Positions 7,401-9,039 of a stretch of 9,039 nucleotides of DNA are shown piece after piece (position 1 is the stretch's first letter; each line of letters opens with the position of its first letter). The stretch covers positions 1 to 9,039 of the forward strand of contig DPYO01000144.1 of the NCBI GenBank assembly GCA_003535775.1. The letters are read 5' to 3'. The DNA is from Fidelibacterota bacterium. Lineage in GTDB: Bacteria > Fidelibacterota > Marinisomatia > Marinisomatales > UBA8229. The translations under genes and the position numbers were made by a program. Below the pieces are notes generated by a model. It saw nothing but the letters and a program-made list of their open reading frames with translations, was not told the DNA's origin and made no database searches.

Positions 7401-9039
7401 GCTAATTTCTATATAAGTTGTTCCCAAATAGATTAATTCCCCGAACACCCCCAGGGCTGGTTCTGTTCCAATATTTTGAAGTATAATGGAGAAAGTGTTG
7501 GTTGCCCCAGGTTCCATATAACCATTTCCATGAATGGTTAATAAACTTCCGTCAACATCCAAGTGAATAATAGCATCCCATTCGTTTGAGGGGAAAGAGG
7601 AATCATCGGTAATATGTAAACGGAGGCCTAAGTCTTCTCGATGAATGGCAGAGGGAGCCAAGGAAAGGATAAAATCATCCCCATATTGTGATTGGCCTAC
7701 ATTTAACGTACCATAGACAACCGTTTCATTAGAAAGAGTAACCAGTGGGGATGTTGTGCTTAATGTTGCTGAGATACCGGTTACATTTTCAGATCCCAAA
7801 TTTTCCAGCGGAATTGAGAGGCCAACTGTTTCTCCCGAACTCAACACTCCATCATCGTCATTATGTATCTCTATTTCTTGCTCGTGATCAACATTGACTA
7901 ATTTGCTGGCCATGATAATTGAAAAAGATCCTTCATATGGTTTGTAGTTCTGTTTTGTAACGGTTACAGCTACAATCCCCTCTGAAGATGAATTGAGATC
8001 AAAAGTAACGTTTCCAAAACTATTGGTAAAACCACTCATAAAGATTTCATCATTGCTCTTCAGCAATGTTACCATAGCGTTTTCAGTTGGAGGTCCATTT
8101 TGATTTTGGACGCTGACATCAATAAAATTAGTACCAAATGGAATCTCGGAAGGATAAGTAACCCATAATATATTGGGTGTATCAGTCCAAAGATGAGTTG
8201 CTGGATCTCCCATCAGGTTATTCCATTGGGTAAAAGCACTAACCCAGTTGTATGGGTTTGATGGATAAGCGCTAAATAAAGCTAGTTTTCCGTTGGCCAA
8301 AGCAGCTCCTGCCGTTCCTAATTGCTTTGCAAAAAGACCATCATACAGTCCCATATCAACTATGTTATTGAACAGAGTATGGGTATTCCAGGTTGCCGTA
8401 CCTATAGACGCCACGCCTCCTTTCGGATTTGAGCTGGTACCTGCTCTTAAAAACTTTTCAGTGAGAGCTGTATTATCTTCAGCAAATGATCCAGTTCCGC
8501 AAGTGAGGATTGTGGCGAAAGGGAGTTTAAATCCATTATTCGCACCGTCAACATTACCGGATCCAAAACCGCTTACGCCCAAATATCCCCGATAATTTAG
8601 ATAGAGGACACCTTCATCCAGCTGACTTTGCATCCATGAAGAATAGCCTCCTCCACTAAATTTTGTTCGTACGTCTTCCATGCCATGGGCAACCATAATT
8701 TCCTCAACATATTCATTGGAAATCACGGTTGAAATGCCCGATGAGCTGGGGTCACCCACAAGGGCTGCTTTTTCATAATAGGTAGTCATATCTGCCATAT
8801 AGGTAGCTTTTTCGTAATTCACAATTTTGCTTGTAACAACGGACAAGTCTGAAGTGCTTCTGACCGATATACGACCAATCAACACCTCAGGAAGAAGGTC
8901 GTCACCATTCAGTTGGGAATAGGGATGATCCCCTTCGCAATCATTACCGTACGAATTGTGGCCCCAGCCTTCGTAAAACGTGGGAACGCTATATGATCCA
9001 CCAACGTCACCTACAAGAGCTACAAATTCCGGGCGTGGG
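4431..9039 (-). CDS. Gingipain-like (peptidase C25) multidomain surface protein with type IX sorting domain, 5' end outside window
   Basis: 1535 codons are visible, open to the window edge; the GTG at 8885 is internal, since C25 sequence continues upstream (FVALVGDVGG, then LNGDDLLPEVLIGRISVRS). Numbering from that GTG: peptidase domain to about 236, with the catalytic-Cys context ATILTCGTGSFA (C129) and MGDPATHLW at its end. The usual GHG before the Cys is replaced by NYRGYLG, with Tyr101 at the His place. Then come an Ig-like domain (about 252-323), an adhesion-type beta region (340-552), two FWDD beta domains (562-787 and 853-1052), a BACON/ASH-like domain (1053-1115), two GWNM...GYW repeats (1124-1262) and a sorting domain (1401-1484). 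Such proteins cross the outer membrane by the type IX system, which normally removes the sorting domain. The role could be protease, pseudo-protease or adhesin. The C25 family and sorting domain calls are strong; activity is uncertain. Confidence 0.9.
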   Translation of the reverse strand, partial: PRPEFVALVGDVGGSYSVPTFYEGWGHNSYGNDCEGDHPYSQLNGDDLLPEVLIGRISVRSTSDLSVVTSKIVNYEKATYMADMTTYYEKAALVGDPSSSGISTVISNEYVEEIMVAHGMEDVRTKFSGGGYSSWMQSQLDEGVLYLNYRGYLGVSGFGSGNVDGANNGFKLPFATILTCGTGSFAEDNTALTEKFLRAGTSSNPKGGVASIGTATWNTHTLFNNIVDMGLYDGLFAKQLGTAGAALANGKLALFSAYPSNPYNWVSAFTQWNNLMGDPATHLWTDTPNILWVTYPSEIPFGTNFIDVSVQNQNGPPTENAMVTLLKSNDEIFMSGFTNSFGNVTFDLNSSSEGIVAVTVTKQNYKPYEGSFSIIMASKLVNVDHEQEIEIHNDDDGVLSSGETVGLSIPLENLGSENVTGISATLSTTSPLVTLSNETVVYGTLNVGQSQYGDDFILSLAPSAIHREDLGLRLHITDDSSFPSNEWDAIIHLDVDGSLLTIHGNGYMEPGATNTFSIILQNIGTEPALGVFGELIYLGTTYIEISDNYGSWGDILPMGSTTSDAFTITAGNDILNGTIVPIGLHIQSTEGYDRTQYYQLQIGTVSEIDPLGPDQYGYYIYDSGDTGYDLAPIYDWIEIDPGYGGPGNDLNLSDNGDGNYSTSSAYIDLPFTFKFYGVDYDEITVNSNGWIAFGHSELESFRNYSIPGAGGPSPMVAAFWDDLKTSSGGDVFGYVDPNDEFVIIEWSDMRTYYANSVETFQIILYNNPAQPYGNGEIKIQYNEFNNTSSGNYSNYTPTHGSYSTIGTENHLGNDGLEYTFDDKYPTAAMELDDETAIFITTQPPTALPSPSLSYTPGTFDFIISLNETSSSNLILSNIGEAGSVMSYAISETYPLPFVNPGGGPDNFGQYWSDSDLDSDLIYEWVDISGLGTQLVFPHNDQAADPINISFEFPFYGETYTQCIVNPNGWIGFGEDNTAFSNTSIPSSSAPQPAIFGFWDDLSPEIEGGSGCSVQGGNVYTYAFNDKLVIWFDNVARCSSNYPGTYDFEVVLHNTGQVDINYREMEGYLTSATIGMQNEDGTDGLQVGYNDDYVTNELSLKFRRIVDWLTIASETNELEGELFDGESVEFMLEVNSTGLSEGSYDASIFINTNAEPTVNIPVSLTVDATANQVVISVPFSGGWNMIGLPVTVEDANYLSLFPDAIENTLYLFDGSYNQEEELLEGFGYWLRFTTAGSSDIMGLPNDEISILLHEGWNMISGISTPVSVTDIDDPEEIIVLNTFYFYDNGYSNASILEPGQGYWVRAFATGNITITNSNRASNRNQFSSALESANSISFFNSNGKAGELYFGVSIPKEEKLSYSLPPKPPAGGFDIRFTGDFKYCEDSGDIEILNNGDELIIAYSVIHGNDEKWMLTTDRGEEWVLDQSGEIVINGDVQHIHLEKSLLSPTEFALNPNYPNPFNPVTTINYSIPKLSDVQVIIYDITGRQVSTLVEATQEPGHYTIQWNAHDTASGLYFLKLESNGKTQTRKVMLLK
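4434..4685 (-). other. Type IX secretion (Por) C-terminal sorting domain
   Basis: The last 84 or so residues of the C25 protein: NYPNPFNPVTTINYSIP, VQVIIYDITGRQV, PGHYTIQWNAHD, SGLYFLKLES and the terminal RKVMLLK. The order matches the type A sorting domain, which directs cargo through the type IX outer-membrane translocon. Confidence 0.93.
5100..5294 (-). repeat. GWNM...GYW repeat, copy 2, in the C25 protein
   Basis: Residues about 1198-1262: HEGWNMISGI, then FYFYDNGYS and PGQGYWVRA in the same order and spacing as copy 1, with only a seven-residue linker between the copies. Confidence 0.7.
5316..5516 (-). repeat. GWNM...GYW repeat, copy 1, in the C25 protein
   Basis: Residues about 1124-1190: GGWNMIGLPV at the start, LYLFDGSY in the middle and EGFGYWLRF near the end. 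This unit commonly lies just before type IX sorting domains in FCB proteins; its function is not known to me. Confidence 0.7.
5730..6329 (-). repeat. FWDD beta domain, copy 2, in the C25 protein
   Basis: Residues about 853-1052. Landmarks are PDNFGQYWSDS, YEWVDIS, IVNPNGWIGFG, PQPAIFGFWDDL, ATIGMQNEDGTDGLQ and a closing LSLKFR. It matches copy 1 in order, but has three Cys (C911, C960, C986) that copy 1 lacks. Confidence 0.75.
6525..7202 (-). repeat. FWDD beta domain, copy 1, in the C25 protein
   Basis: Residues about 562-787. Landmarks are PDQYGYYIYDS, YDWIEID, TVNSNGWIAFG, PSPMVAAFWDDL, STIGTENHLGNDGLEY and a closing ETAIFI. The same order recurs in copy 2, so this is a domain duplication seen at protein level. 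It contains no Cys. The pattern is nidogen-like in style (inference). Confidence 0.75.

Noticed and set aside
5267..8595. Several ORFs of 64-100 codons on both strands within the C25 gene
   Set aside because: Shadows of one continuous frame whose domains are recognisable end to end.
8883..8885. GTG as the start of the C25 protein
   Set aside because: The frame stays open to the window edge and the upstream 51 codons read as conserved C25 sequence (VALVGDVGG, LNGDDLLPE), so the GTG is an internal Val.

Overview
All six genes in this AT-rich window lie on the minus strand, so transcription runs from the high coordinates to the low ones. The best guess at the organism is a diderm bacterium of the FCB (Fibrobacterota-Chlorobiota-Bacteroidota) group, perhaps a Marinimicrobia/Fidelibacterota- or Ignavibacteria-like lineage. 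The reasons are a very large secreted gingipain-type (family C25) protein ending in a type IX secretion (Por) sorting domain with the NYPNPFNP signature, and a predicted outer-membrane beta-barrel. The phylum is an inference; there is no rRNA or other marker in the window.

Layout in the order of transcription. (1) 9039-4431: a C25 peptidase-like surface protein of at least 1535 residues, with its 5' end outside the window. It has a peptidase domain, Ig-like domains, two copies of a FWDD-type beta domain, a BACON/ASH-like domain, two GWNM...GYW repeats and the C-terminal sorting domain. (2) A 49-base gap without a visible terminator. (3) 4381-1: a tightly packed gene run, pgsB - pgsC - pgsW - secreted two-domain protein - outer-membrane barrel (3' end outside the window). 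Neighbouring genes overlap or abut at every junction, so this reads as one operon.

pgsB and pgsC encode the core of a poly-gamma-glutamate-type synthetase: a Mur-ligase-like ATP-dependent amide ligase plus its small membrane partner. pgsW encodes the membrane protein known to accompany them in many genomes. The usual PgsA/CapA is not in the window. The two downstream genes have no family I recognise. One encodes an exported protein made of a tandem-duplicated beta-rich domain, and the other a barrel with a signal peptide. Their position suggests they carry the polymer, or its anchoring, through the periplasm and outer membrane. That would be a diderm version of the poly-gamma-glutamate system and is the most interesting candidate here; function and substrate remain inferred.

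A second point of interest is the C25 domain. It keeps the catalytic Cys context but shows Tyr where the catalytic His of gingipains is expected.
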